A stretch of 64,000 nt of DNA from Effrenium voratum (lineage: Eukaryota; Sar; Dinophyceae; Suessiales; Symbiodiniaceae): contig CAUJNA010000479.1 of assembly GCA_963377175.1 (NCBI GenBank), positions 62,001-126,000 of the forward strand. Direction: 5' to 3'. The notes beneath the pieces are model-generated. The model searched no databases and was not told the origin of the DNA. It worked only from the letters and a program-made list of their open reading frames with translations. The position numbers and the translations under genes were made by a program. This document shows, piece after piece, positions 12,034-22,719 of this stretch; position 1 is the first letter of the stretch; each line of letters opens with the position of its first letter.

Positions 12034-13600
12034 CTGGATCAAGCGAGCTGTGCAGAGGCGCTGGCCATGGAATAGCTCGTCAAAACTGACTGATGCTCCA
12101 CGTTGGAAGCTTTTTGTTTTGCTTTGCCAGCGCATTAGATATGGATCCAGAATTCAGCTGGCCAAGGAGTGACTGCTCCCGTTGCGCGTTGGCTTCTGCG
12201 AAGTGTTGCCAACCCAGCGGGAATCAAAGTCTGCAATGGCAAGCTGGCTTTTTTGAAAGCTGCCGAAGCGCCGCAATGACAGATCCGACATGCCAGACAC
12301 AAAGTGTGCCGAGGTCGAGTCCGAAGCCGGGAATTTCTTCAAAGCCCTTTGGTCTCCTTTTTCGTTGGGATACCTCGCCCATTTGGTTGGGACACGCCCA
12401 GCTCCTTGCAAAAACGTCCCAAGACCCCAGCGCAGCCAGCTTTGGCAAATCAAAGTCAGGGACCTTCAACTCGATCCACTCGGTCGGAAGCCAGTTCCCC
12501 CGATGGCGCACCGAGGCCGGGCATCGCGGCACACCGGGCTGCCTCGATTCCTCGAAAGGCGAAGCGAGAGATCGCTGAAGCACAAGGGACCTCCCGACGC
12601 ATTCCCAGCCCAGCCTTCCTCTGTGCCCACGGCTGCGCGGCGCCGGATGGACGGAAGCGGATGGATCAGGATGGCTACAGGCCGGGCCGCCGGCCCCCGA
12701 ATCAAGTCGGAGCTTGTTTACAGTTGCTCGGCTTGCTGGAAAACATATGGAATCCGGCACCTCAGAAATGTGGCAAGGGGTGATGCCCAAGTGCGGCAGT
12801 ACTTGGCAAACTGTAGGCTTATGGCGCCCGGAAGACATTTCGAGCAGTTTGGGCAGTGCCTTTGCGCATCCTTTCCCAACCTTAGGCCCTAGGCAGCCCC
12901 GTTTGTTTGGTTGGGTCTTTGGCCCAGGCGGGGTTCCGAGCGGGCATGAGAGATTCCCTTGGCCAAAATCTGCCAGAACCTCCTTTCCCATTTTCCCGTG
13001 AAGAACGGAGCAACTTGCTCCGTTGGCCGCCCATAGAAAACGGAGAAACGGGGATTAAAACATGAAATCCCGCTGTAGACCACACAGGAGGTTGTTGGAT
13101 TTGCGGCCTGGTTTTCGGCGATCAGCCGTTGAACCAAGATGACCAGCGGAACAACGGCATTGGATTCAGTAGATTCCACCTTTTTTCAACCCTTTCCTTG
13201 TTTTGAGGGCTCTCCCTCAAAGCAATGGTCGAGCCCTACTGTTCCAAAAGCGGCCGCAGTCTGGCGAACTCTTTTGGCGCCAGGGTGTCTTGCGCAACTT
13301 TTGCACGTTACCCAGAGAGGCAGAGACCGGGCCGCTGCTTCGCTGGGTTTAAACCCCCGCAAACAACTAGGGAAATGTGGAGGGACTTCCGGGGACGCTA
13401 TTGGAACCATTTATAGATTTGAAGATGCACAGCTCAAAATGCAATCTTGTGGCTTCTGGTGGCTTCCAAAAGCTTCCTTTGCGGGGGTTTCCGCCACGTG
13501 GAGTCTGCAAAGATGCCATGCAAGTATTCGACTCCTGTAGGAAGGCGTCAAGTAGAACGATTTGAAGAGTCGACATGGACACTTTGGGAGAAAATCTCAG
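12034..13600 (+). other. Unit 1 spacer downstream of the Hint gene
   Basis: Conserved with unit 3 (30822-32340) and partly with unit 2. It includes the block ending TTTTCGGCGATCAGCC that recurs, more diverged, at 54437-54590 in unit 5. Open frames of up to 250 codons occur on both strands but are not preserved between units. No gene is supported. Confidence 0.45.
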
Positions 13601-13622
13601 CGCCCGCATGCTGCGCGCCCGG

Positions 13623-13716
13623 TGTGAGGGCGCTGGTGTTTATCGATCCTCCCTACGAGCTCTTCGCAGACAACCTGAACTTCCTGTTGAGGGAAGCCCA
13701 GCTCAAGGCACCTTGA
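13623..13716 (+). pseudogene. Fragment with DPPY motif, methyltransferase-like (tentative)
   Basis: The + strand frame reads RALVFIDPPYELFADNLN and then LLREAQLKAP. The hydrophobic strand followed by DPPY resembles motif IV of N6-adenine or RsmD-type RNA/DNA methyltransferases. The same segment occurs in units 2, 3 and 4. Here the frame ends in TGA right after the motif region, where unit 3 has TGG. Only one motif is visible, so the family call is weak, and it may be a chance match in a conserved spacer. Confidence 0.25.
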
Positions 13717-14288
13717 AGCGGGCGTGGGATTCGGAGGTGTGATGGTCGAGCGAAGGGAGTCCAGCGAGTGCTCTGCAATATGAGGGATCGTGTGCCGCAA
13801 TACAAACACAGAGGCAGGGAGGGAGTTTGGGCTTGATGGGCCCTGATTGAATCACACACGCTGTTATTGATTCATGCTGCGGTACCCTTGGCTGCGGGGT
13901 GGATGGGACAGGAGCTGACATTGTAAGTTTGCTGGTCACACACTATGGAATTCCAAAATGGAATGGGCCGATATGCTGCATGTCCTTTCGGCTTGAGTTC
14001 AGCGTTTGCGAAAATGGGAGGCCCTGAAACCAGGAGCGCCCTTCTGGGTGCTTTAAAGGGCAAGTGAAACGACGGCGCATGGTTTTTGGAGGGCCAGGAT
14101 TGTATGACACTTGCTGGCTCTCAGGAACACAAAACGACCTCTCTCAACCACGTAGTTTCCGTCAGGTCCGCTGAGTGGTTCATGGCCAAAACCCCCCTGA
14201 AAGATTCCCATCGGTTCCCCGAAAGCCACTTTGATGTTCCACAACTTTCTTTCTTTTTCTCCCGCTTGGCCACCCCCCCCGAGTTGTT

Positions 14289-14550
14289 GCAACTTTTAAG
14301 TACAGACGTACTACGCGGAGCACACCCCCGCAGCTCCGGCTTGAAAATCGCAACGTAGTACGCGGACCGTACTCCTGCAGCTCCGGCTGGAAAATCGCAA
14401 CTTTTAAGTACAGACGTAGTATGCGGAGCGTGCTCCCGCGCAACTTTTAAGTACAAACGTAGTACGCGGAGCACACCCCCGCAGCTCCGGCTGGAAAATC
14501 GCAACTTTTAAGTACAAAATAGTATGCGAAGTACATTCCCACAGCTCCGG
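14289..14550 (+). repeat. About 61-bp minisatellite, four copies
   Basis: Repeats start with GCAACTTTTAAGTACA and run through ACGTAGTACGCGGAGC to GCAGCTCCGGCTGGAAAATC. Copies differ by small deletions. The minus-strand open frames over it are repeat artefacts. Confidence 0.8.
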
Positions 14551-14553
14551 CAG

Positions 14554-14885
14554 CACTTGCGCAGAGCAACTTGCGCAGAGTCACTTGCGCAGAGCAACTT
14601 GCGCAGAGCAACTTGCACAGAGCAACTTGCAGCAAAGCACTTGCGCAGCAAGCAACTTGCAACAGACAACTTGCACAGAGCACATGCGCAAAGCGCTTGC
14701 ACGGAGCAACTGGCGCAGAGCAACTTGCAGACCAACTTGCACAGAGCACATGCGCAAAGCTTGCGCGGAGCAACTGGCGCAGAGCACTTGCGCAGAGCAA
14801 CTTGCACAGAGCACAGCGCAGAGCAAGCTTGCAGCAAAGCAGCGTGCAGCAGCTTGCAGAGAGCAACTTGCGCGCAGCAGCCTGG
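14554..14885 (+). repeat. 14-bp minisatellite ACTTGCGCAGAGCA
   Basis: More than twenty copies of ACTTGCGCAGAGCA, with variants ACTTGCACAGAGCA and ACTTGCAGCAAAGC. It gives long cysteine/serine-rich open frames on the minus strand and alanine/glutamine-rich ones on the plus strand. These are periodicity artefacts. Confidence 0.85.
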
Positions 14886-16160
14886 AACAATGCAGCTGCG
14901 CAGACCACTTTCGTGAGAAATCGCGCGGCGCAGTTCGAGAGGAAAGTAGGATGATGAGATGGAGCTCTCATGTGACCATACACACTGAGCATCGCCGCGC
15001 GCAGACACGCTCGCCGCAGCGATGTAAAAAGGTGCCTCCGCGGCTGGATGAGCGCCTGTTGAAAAATGCTTTCGGGCCAATCGTCCTCTAGTTTTCTCCC
15101 GCCTGGCCAGCCAGGCGCCGGAGTTGTTGCAGTGGACGGCCATGCGCCCAGGGGGGGGGCCTCCCTGAAGCAACCGAGGAACCCAAAAGACCAGACGCCT
15201 GTGGACGGTGTGGAGCTACATTTTTCGTTACCATCAGGCTGTTGGTATGGATGCTGAGCAAGTTGGGTGTCAGGTGTCCCCCCCCGCCGATGTCTTTGGG
15301 TCTTTTGGGAAGTAGCCTGTGCGAGCGCGTTCAAAGGCCCAGGGCCGTAAATAGGAAAGAAGTAAGATCGTTTTTGAAGGTCCTTTTCAGAGCGGCGTTT
15401 CTATTTCCTGCCCGAGTTTGCGCGTTTCTATGCCTTTTTCTTGCAAGGGAGGAATTCGTCTTTGAGAATCGCAATCACACGGCCTCAACATGCGGGGGAG
15501 GATTTGAGCTCAGAGATGTCTACATGACGTGCAACTGTTTGCCGATCAAACACATGGGCTGCATTCATTCATGCAACTCTGATCTTGCTGATTCTTGGAG
15601 TCGTGTAAGGAGTTTTAGACATGAGCGCAAAGCAAATTGCAGGTAGGGTTCAGAGGGGTCATTCTTTCATCCCCTGCCTATCGAGCCAGACTGATATTGG
15701 TCCCAAGATGTGCCTGACGGAACAGAGTGCCAGGAAGGATCCCTCTGCAGCTTGAATCGTGGCAGTGGGCTTATCCCAAAACAGGGGTTCCCCCTTAAGA
15801 AAAGCGACGCTTGTTTTTGTTTCCATTTAGATATATGTCAAAGTAGGGGAGGGTGTGCTCCTTTTGATTTCCCTTTAAACCACCCTGGACAGGATACCCA
15901 CAAGAAAGGCACACACGTTTGCGCTGTCAAACGTCTCTGACCTCATTCTAACCTTTCCAGAGCCTTTGGGCTTGGCAATTTTCACGTTTGGACTGTCAGT
16001 AGGTTTTCATGTTCATCGGTTTCACTCAATCGGTCCGAATTGGGGAGCTGCGTGATTGGATGATTTGATGGGATGGTAGATTTGGCGCTGGCAAAGTTGC
16101 GTTGGGCTGGTTCAAGGTAGAACTTCTCAGGTGGATGGGTTTGCCTGAAAGGAGAACTCG

Positions 16161-16183
16161 GAGAACCCTTATAATGGGTTCTC
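16161..16183. repeat. Small perfect hairpin GAGAACCC/GGGTTCTC
   Basis: An 8-bp perfect stem with a 7-nt loop. It recurs in unit 2 (25668-25690), unit 4 (45114-45136) and the partial unit (47360-47382). In unit 3 a deletion removed its left half. The loop differs between subtypes (TTATAAT or TTACAAC) while the stem is unchanged. Role unknown. Confidence 0.5.
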
Positions 16184-17846
16184 GGTTCCCTTCTGGTTTC
16201 AACCTAGCAATACGGACTAGGACTGGTTGCGGGCTATGCTTCGGGGTCTCAGGTTAGCTGTTGGTTTGTTTGGCAGTTCGATCGCGCTGCTCCAAACCAA
16301 CCAGATAGTTCCTGCCTCAGCCAGCCCTACAAATCCGCCACAAAAACCGTTTTGACTGAGCCAGGCCTAGGGTAGTTCAATGCCAGGCCAGGTATGGGAA
16401 ACCGCCAAACCACCTCGGGTCTCACCTCGGATCTCCGAGGCAGTGGCGGCGGCGAAAGGGCCCGCGCTGGGAAAGCGGCTACAGGCGGGGTCTGTTGCGG
16501 GGAGGCCGCTTTACGCGAAACACATGTCTTCTGGTGGGTCGGCTTTGCTCAATTGTTCTTGGGTCTGTGGCCGGGCAAGGGTTGAAGACCCATGCAGTTT
16601 TCCAAACCGAAAACCCGCCGCTTCGACCTCCGTTTTGCCGGGGGGAACAGCCGGCTCCGGAAGACACCGTCTGGGGCCCGCCGGTGCTGCCCCCAGCCCC
16701 CGCGCGGGGCTAACATTTCCGAATTTCCGTCTGCCAGTCGGAGCGCGGGGGGTTTCCGTCCTTTCCATCTGCTTGTGGGCAGCCCGTGTTGGGGTTGCCC
16801 TACGTTGTGATGTTTGGCCCACTGCCCATGCACTTTTTGGCCGGTGCGTTGAACGGGGAAGTCGGCTCACCACGTTGCCGGGTTGCCTCAAGGGAGTCCA
16901 ACCCATGTTTGGTGGGAAAATAGGCTCAAGGAATGCATCTAGTATACGTCATGTGAACCCATGGTCCGCTGGCCGCGTTATGGCCGTGTTTCCGTATTGA
17001 AGCAACAATGATTCTGCGGTTTGTTGCTCGGCACGAAAGCAACATGATTACCGCTTTGGGGATCATATTTTTGCCCACATACCCGTACAGGTATGACCTG
17101 AATGCCTGTTGTTGCTCAATTGAAAATAACAACATCTACTCGAAGAAGCTGTGCCACCACTTGAAGCTTGATTTGGAAAAGAATGAGCCTGAGCCCGGCA
17201 CGGTCCGTGCAGAGAGGATGTGTCGCGAATCTCCCCCGTTCTGATTTGAATTGTCCAAATCTTGTTTTAGTACTCCCTTTACAAGGCGGGCCGAAGTAGC
17301 ACCCGGGATCCAACAAGGGGGCCATATTTTGGCACGAGGGCACCTCACTGGTCCTGTCCAGAAACAAAAATGGTGGTGTTCCGGTGGGAAGAAGTATTTG
17401 GACTCCACCTTTGAAACAACTGAAAGGGCACCAGGAGAGTCGTAGGTTTTGATCCCCTAGATCTGCATAAATGTGGCATCCACCCCTAACCTCCAAACCA
17501 CGAGTCCAAACCGACAAAGCAAGCTGAAGACATGCGGCCGGGCCGCAAGCGCCGCTGAGCCGAACGATGCGCCTTGCGCAGGTCTGCCGCCACGAGATCA
17601 GGTGGCCGTGCCTGGCAACGGCGAGCGGCGAGCCGAGGCAAGCGCTCGGGTGCTGACGCTGACCGCTTGGGAGCCTTCGCCCCGTGCTCGGTTGCAACAT
17701 TTTGCCGAAAGCATCAAGCAGCGCCTGAAAGGAAATCCAGAGACATCAAATACAAAACGGCAACGCATTAAGTGGATGGGATTTGTTCTCCAAATGTGGT
17801 GTTCCAAGCAGCCACGATGTTCTACTCAACCAAATGGGGATAACAT

Positions 17847-17899
17847 AATTATATATTTATAATATATATATATATATACATACATATATATATATATAG
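17847..17899. repeat. AT microsatellite in subtype A spacer
   Basis: TA repeats interrupted by TACATACA. It occurs at the same place in unit 3 (35497-35539) and the partial unit (49062-49112) with different lengths. Absent from B units, which lack the surrounding ~0.6 kb. Confidence 0.85.
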
Positions 17900-19112
17900 C
17901 AACATCAGGCGGTTGCGGCCGGAAATAAGCCAACGGCGGGCAGGTCCTGTCGGCTGGAACAATTTATTGGGCCTTCCGAATGTGGTGAAGGTTTCCTTAT
18001 GAAGGCCTGGAAGTAAAAATAACGCCAACATAATACAAGGTATTGCAGTACTTGATATAGCAGTTCTTTAGTGGCACTCGTGTTTGGTACCCTTCCAAGA
18101 AACGATGACAACCAGAGCTGTGAACGTTTCATGGGATGCTTCCGGTTGCAGCTCTTTCGCGCCTTGCCTGTTGCCAACGGGGCTCCAGGACGCCGGCGGC
18201 GGTTGTTTCTCGTACGTTGCGGGTTTTTGTGGTCCAAACGACCCCCCAAAACGGTTTCCGCGGTTTCCCTTTGAAACAAAGAGCCTTCCCTAATAAGATT
18301 ACTGGATGTGTTTGGCCGAACCGCAGTGGCTGGGTACCTCCTGCATCCTTTGCAACCATTGCTCTGGTGCAAAAGAACTCTGGCCTCGGGTCGGCTGTTC
18401 TTTTCTTCTCTGGACAGACTCATTAATTAGGGGACAGTTTTTCGAACGAAACATAACTCCAGCCACACTCATTCTTTCCAGATTCTTTGCACACAAATAT
18501 GTGTGTGTGTTTATCGGTTTTGTGTTTGCTTGGTTGGAGACTCCAGAGGCTGGTTTTTGACCAAAAACATGGTAGCATAGGATCCCTTTGACCAGTGATT
18601 CCTTTTTGAGGTCATGAATCTGCCCACCCAAGAGCCAAAGCTCAGTGTGTAGGATGCCATGTTGTGTGTATCAGACTTTCTTTTGGTTTGGTATAGACGC
18701 GTATCGTGAGAAGGTCAGAGCTACGGCCATGTCAAACGAAGCAAACACAAATTCTTCATGAGCCAGAAGCCCCGCGGTCATTTTCGGAGGACCCTCCACC
18801 CGGCCTCAAGGCTTCCAGTTGCAGGCACGCAGGGTGCGCAGTTTGGGCCGGGGCCTCTGGCGCACAAGCGCTGAGCTGAGGGACACAGGGTGTCAGTCTC
18901 TGGCAAACACCTGGTGCTCGGAAGCTGTTTTGTTTCTGAATGTTTGGCCTTTTGCAGATCAATGTCACCCTTTGCGGTTGGCTTGTGAGCAGATTTCAGC
19001 ATGACCAGTCTCAGAAGTCAAGTGCAACCTGACTTTGGATTCGGCTTTACCAGATTTCGGCTTCAAAAGTCTCAGAAGTTTCCGCCTTTCGCCTCTCACA
19101 CCGTCCCAAGCC

Positions 19113-21830
19113 ATGGCCCCCTCGGAGCTCGTGTGGCTGGCGGAGGACGGCGACGGCTGGCGCTCCACGGCGCCGTGGCCCGCGAGCGGCGCCGCGATCC
19201 TGGAGCTGCGCCCCCGGGCGCCCGGCTGGGCTTGGCTCCGCGAGCTGCGGCCTGGGGCGGCGCCGAGGCCCGTGGCGCGCGTCGACTTCTTCAACGCGGA
19301 CGGCCGCCGCCGGGTCGGCGAGCAGCTTCCGGGCGGCCGAGAGCAGTGGCACGTCCTCCCGACCGGCTGCGCCTCGGTGCGGCTGCGCTGGGAGAAGGCC
19401 GCGGGGCGGTGGAAGCTCTGGGCGGAGGCGGGCGGGGAGAGGCTGGTGCTGGAGGCGACCTTCGACACCCCAGAGCCGCAGTTGGAGTTGTACACGGGTT
19501 CAGAAAATGTGGACTGCTTCGATTTCTGCTTGCTTCCCCCGCCTTTGCTTGTTGGAACCCTGCAGAGCCCGCCGCCCGCCCACGCGCAACTCCAAGCCCG
19601 AATCGACCAGCTCACGGCAGAGCTTGAGACGGAGAAGCTGCAGAATGCGGGGATCCAGCAGGAGAAGCAGAAATTGCAGCAGCAGCTGGACGAGTCCAAG
19701 CGCCGCTATGAGCTGCTGACGCAGAAGAAGGAAGAGGAAACACAGAAAGTCGAGTCCGCTCAGCATGAGAACAAGGCATTGCACCAGAGGATTGATTCGC
19801 TGATGGAGCAGCTTGAGACGGAGAAGCAGCAGGTGGAGATCACGGAGAACTTGCAGAAGCAGCTGGCCGAGCTGGCGCAGGAGAAGGCAGAGGAGATGAA
19901 GAAAGCCGAGGATTTGCAGCAGAAGAATGAGACTCTGCAGCAGAGGATTGCTTTGCTGACCCAGAAGGCGCAGAAGTCAGAGATGACGCAGTGCATCTTG
20001 CAGCTGAAGGAGCAGTGCGATGCCTTCTTGGCACCCCAGCTGGAGATCGTGTTTTAAGAAAACAAATATGGTTACTGTGGTCGTCAATGAGCCGCGTTTT
20101 CTCTCAAAATGACATGTTTTGATGGGATCGTTGGCTGTGAGCTTGGGGTTCTGAAAGTGCCATCAATCCTGAAGCGCTTTAGGGTGTCTGTTGAATTGGA
20201 ATGTCTTTACTGGCGCACCTATTCCAGGGGCACCTAGTTTTCGAGGAGACTGTCATGTTTCAACTGATTTTGCTGAGGCCTTCAGCCGCTCCGACTCCAA
20301 CGATCCTCAAGCTGAGGAAGGTCCAGGCCTGTTGGTTTCCAAACATTCTGTCATATTGACACTCATTGAAATCTGTCCGGAGCAAGCGTCAAAGGGTTCG
20401 CGCAGTCACTTGAGCACGGCTCAGGTGCAACCCCGGTTTCGGAAGATGCTGTGGACTCGTTCACTCTTGTCGGTGATCAGTCAGACATGTACTCGGATAC
20501 CAGCAGCCGCTCGGCCAAGTGCTTTTTGCCGAACACGGCTTTGCACGGCGTCGATGGCCACTTGCTGCGAGTGGAGAAGTTGAAGATCGGGGACCGCGTG
20601 CGGCTGCTGGACCAGACCGAAGCCTCCGTGGTGGGCATGCACTTGCACCGCGCCAAGAAGAAGCCTTACAACTTGGTGGAGCTCACTACGCGCCAAGGGC
20701 TCTCTACCGTGTCCAAGTCGCACCGCGTGGCAGTACCTTCGTTGGCGTCTGAAGGCGCACATCTGATTGGGGGTTTGCGATCTGATGTTTCGACTTCATC
20801 TATTCTTGCAACCTGGTTCAGCCAATATGGACTCTGTTTTACGCTCCGAGTACGAAAACATCCGTTTCAAGTTGCTCCAATGCTCTACACACACTGAAAG
20901 TCATGCTTGCTCCGTGAAAGGAGCCCTGATCGTGCCTTCAACCAATCCATCCCCTCCTGCTTTGTGCGTGAAGTATCTTCTTACTTGAGCAGCTGGCCAG
21001 TTTCCATTCCCTGGCTTGGCAAGCTAAGCTGGAAGATGGAGGTCAAGCAGCGACCAAAACAAAATGAGCCGCATGAACACCAAGCCGCCAGGAAAGCCGT
21101 TCTGGCAAACGATGAGAAGACAAGTCCTTGACCATGTTGGTTCATGCTTAAAATCCTTATGGCCGCTGATCTTGCGAGGCGAAGCTTGCGAGGCGGAGCG
21201 CGCAGACCAGCTCGGGGTGGGCAACACGGTCTTTGTGGGTGGCAAGCAGCAGAAGTTGACCAAGGTCACCAGCCGACAGGATGGGCTTCCCGAGTCGGGT
21301 TGGCTCACACGCCAGTTGAATAGTTTTGTAGGCTTCAGTTTGAAGGGGCGCATGGTATGTTTTGACCCCAGTTGTCCGACCACAGCGAAGAGCACGGGAG
21401 TTGGTTTATCCTCTGTCTACACTCAGAACTGCTGCCATTCGGGCCAAAACAAGGCTTGCCGACACGACGGTGTCTCGACCAAATCCAACCATTTCTTGGC
21501 AAACAAACGTAGTTTTGAAGGGCCCCCCAAACCAACTAGCCAGGATGCAACGTTTGCAAATGGAAGCTGGTTCAACTGCTTGTTAAGTTGTCGCTTGGAG
21601 GTGTAGGTCTAGGCAAACGGGGTCCTGACTTCGAGCGGGTTGGCCGTCGGAGCTGCCCTCAACTCGGTGCTTTGGAGTCTGAGGAGCGCACGCACTTGTA
21701 CGAGGTGAGGTTGGAGCCAGACGGCCCGCTGGAAATGCTCCAGCTCCCGAGCTTCGGCTTGGTGACCTTTGGCAGCGTCGCTTCCGACCAGCCTGACGCA
21801 GAGATGGACGGCGGCGAAGCTGAGGCCTAG
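19113..21830 (+). CDS. Coiled-coil protein with C-terminal Hint domain, unit 2 copy
   Basis: Predicted exons are 19113-20044, 20286-20320, 20425-20754, 21179-21279 and 21684-21830, giving 514 residues. The ATG sits in AAGCCATGG. Residues 1 to about 145 form a Trp/Arg-rich domain I do not recognise (MAPSELVW, GSAPWPASG-like and VRLRWEKAAGRWKLW segments). Residues about 160-305 are a heptad coiled coil rich in Glu, Gln and Lys. The Hint domain begins at Cys355 (codon 20520-20522, SAKCFLPNT). It continues through GDRVRLLDQ, LVELTTRQG, VSKSHRVAVP (His codon 20721-20723), LGVGNTVFVGG and LEMLQLPSFG, in the usual Hint order. Known Hint domains cleave themselves before the first Cys; here that would free the coiled-coil part. 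Predicted introns start GA, GT, GC and GA, and all end in AG. Splicing is inferred from phase and from exon conservation against unit 5, not from RNA. Alternatively exon 1, which meets TAA at 20055-20057 if unspliced, is a separate 314-residue gene. Confidence 0.6.
20286..20320 (+). other. 35-nt linker exon (predicted)
   Basis: Lies between CTTCAG and GTCCAG. Read in phase it encodes about eleven residues (RSDSNDPQAEE) that join the coiled coil to the Hint exon. Copies are at 29194-29228, 40557-40582 and 51389-51423. The unit 4 copy is exactly 9 nt shorter, keeping the frame, and the unit 5 copy has one substitution while the neighbouring introns differ. It is deleted in unit 1. Confidence 0.5.
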
Positions 21831-22719
21831 GTTTGCTTTGGATCAAACGAGCTGTGCAGAGGCGCTGGCCATGGAATAACTCGTCCAAAATGAGTGATGC
21901 AGTGATGCTTCACGTCGGAAGCTTCTTGTTTTGCTTTGCCAGCGAAATATGGATCCTTAATTCAGTTGGCCAAGGAGTGACGGCTCCCGTTACGCGTTGG
22001 CTTCTGCGAAGTGTTGCCAACCCAGCGGGAATCAAAGTCTGCAATGGCAAGCTGGCCTTTTTTTGAAAGCTGCCGAAGCGCTGCAAAGACAGAGACAGAC
22101 ACAAAGTGTGCCGAGCGCGAGTCCGAAGCCGGGAATTTCTTCAGAGCCCGTTGGTCTCCGTTTCGTTGGGATACCCTTTGGTTGGGACACGCCCAGTTCC
22201 CTGGAACCGCTCAAGACCCCAGCGCCAGCTGTGGCAAGTCAAAGTCAGGGACCTTCGACTCGATCGACTCGGTCGGAAGCGAGTTCCGCCTGGCGTGTCG
22301 ATGCCGCCGAGGCCGGGCTGCATTGCGGCCTACCGGGCTGCTGCCTCGATTCCACGCAAGGCGAAGCTGGGCGAATCGACGGGAGCACAAGGGATGGATA
22401 TGGATGGATATCCCGACACCCCGAGATAACCTTTTTTGCCGCTTTGGAAAGGGCTTTACCGCTTAAGATCAGCCAGCAACAAAGGGTAGCTCTTTGATCC
22501 CCATGGCCAATGAACCGCCACGAGCCGCTCATTTTGTTATTTTCCTGATTTTTGAGACACCAAGATTTCTTCTTTTGAGCCAATGTTGTAGGTTTGCTCC
22601 GAACCCTCAAAGCCAAGAGCACATTTTGATATTTCCCGGCGCCAAATTTCCCTGTATGGCTCTTTAGAGCACCCCTCGCCTACACCACCTACATGGCGTA
22701 AAGGGTGGCATGAGATCTT
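21831..22719 (+). other. Unit 2 spacer between Hint gene and dioxygenase-like fragment
   Basis: Conserved with unit 4 up to about 42675, where unit 4 has lost about 400 bp. Open frames on the + strand (about 150 residues) overlap in two frames and are not kept in other units. Nothing is supported as a gene. Confidence 0.4.

Larger units (their letters stand above)
14228..15101 (+). repeat. 874-bp insertion specific to unit 1
   Basis: Unit 3 passes directly from GAAAGCC to TGGCCAGCC (near 32980), while unit 1 has 874 extra bases at that point. The insert holds both minisatellites listed separately. Similar sequences, TTTCTCCCGC(T/C)TGGCCA and GAGTTGTTGCA, occur near both ends of the insert, so it may have grown by slippage or unequal exchange between direct repeats. 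Confidence 0.6.
9443..18580 (+). repeat. Tandem array unit 1 (subtype A)
   Basis: First complete unit, about 9.1 kb, phased on GATCCCTTT. It holds a broken coiled-coil/Hint gene, a DPPY-motif fragment, an 874-bp insertion with two minisatellites, and the conserved spacer blocks found in every unit. It pairs with unit 3 by shared subtype-A features: no dioxygenase-like segment, and presence of the AT microsatellite near 17850. Confidence 0.8.
15102..18580 (+). other. Unit 1 distal spacer, conserved blocks of unknown role
   Basis: Contains blocks shared by all units: one starting TTCTTTCATCCCCTGCC (15660), an 8-bp-stem hairpin (16161-16183), a GC-rich block (16380-16900), and a block near 17470-17800 that is nearly identical in the A copies at 35137 and 48693. 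Some frames stay open across copies, for example 17473-17862. However, substitutions between copies do not favour third positions by eye, and no protein family is recognisable. I do not call genes here. Confidence 0.4.

Noticed and set aside
14554..14885. Regular short repeats that could suggest a CRISPR array
   Set aside because: A 14-bp head-to-tail minisatellite without unique spacers, in a eukaryotic context.
15710..15940. Cys-rich frame present in all units
   Set aside because: Substitutions between A and B copies are not concentrated at third positions by eye, and starts differ; more likely spacer.
16335..16360. Resemblance to the dinoflagellate spliced leader (CCATTTTGGCTCAAG) in the conserved word CCGTTTTGACTGAGCC
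   Set aside because: Too many mismatches, wrong context, and subtype B differs further. Treated as a coincidental spacer match.
17473..17862. 129-codon frame kept in the A-type spacers
   Set aside because: Copies are nearly identical because the duplication is recent, subtype B lacks most of it, and no motif is present, so conservation of the frame carries little weight.
19001..19627. Second long frame overlapping exon 1 of unit 2, with similar ones in unit 5 on both strands
   Set aside because: The region is GC-rich, so alternative frames stay open by composition. The accepted frame has the Kozak-like ATG, the heptads and in-frame indels.
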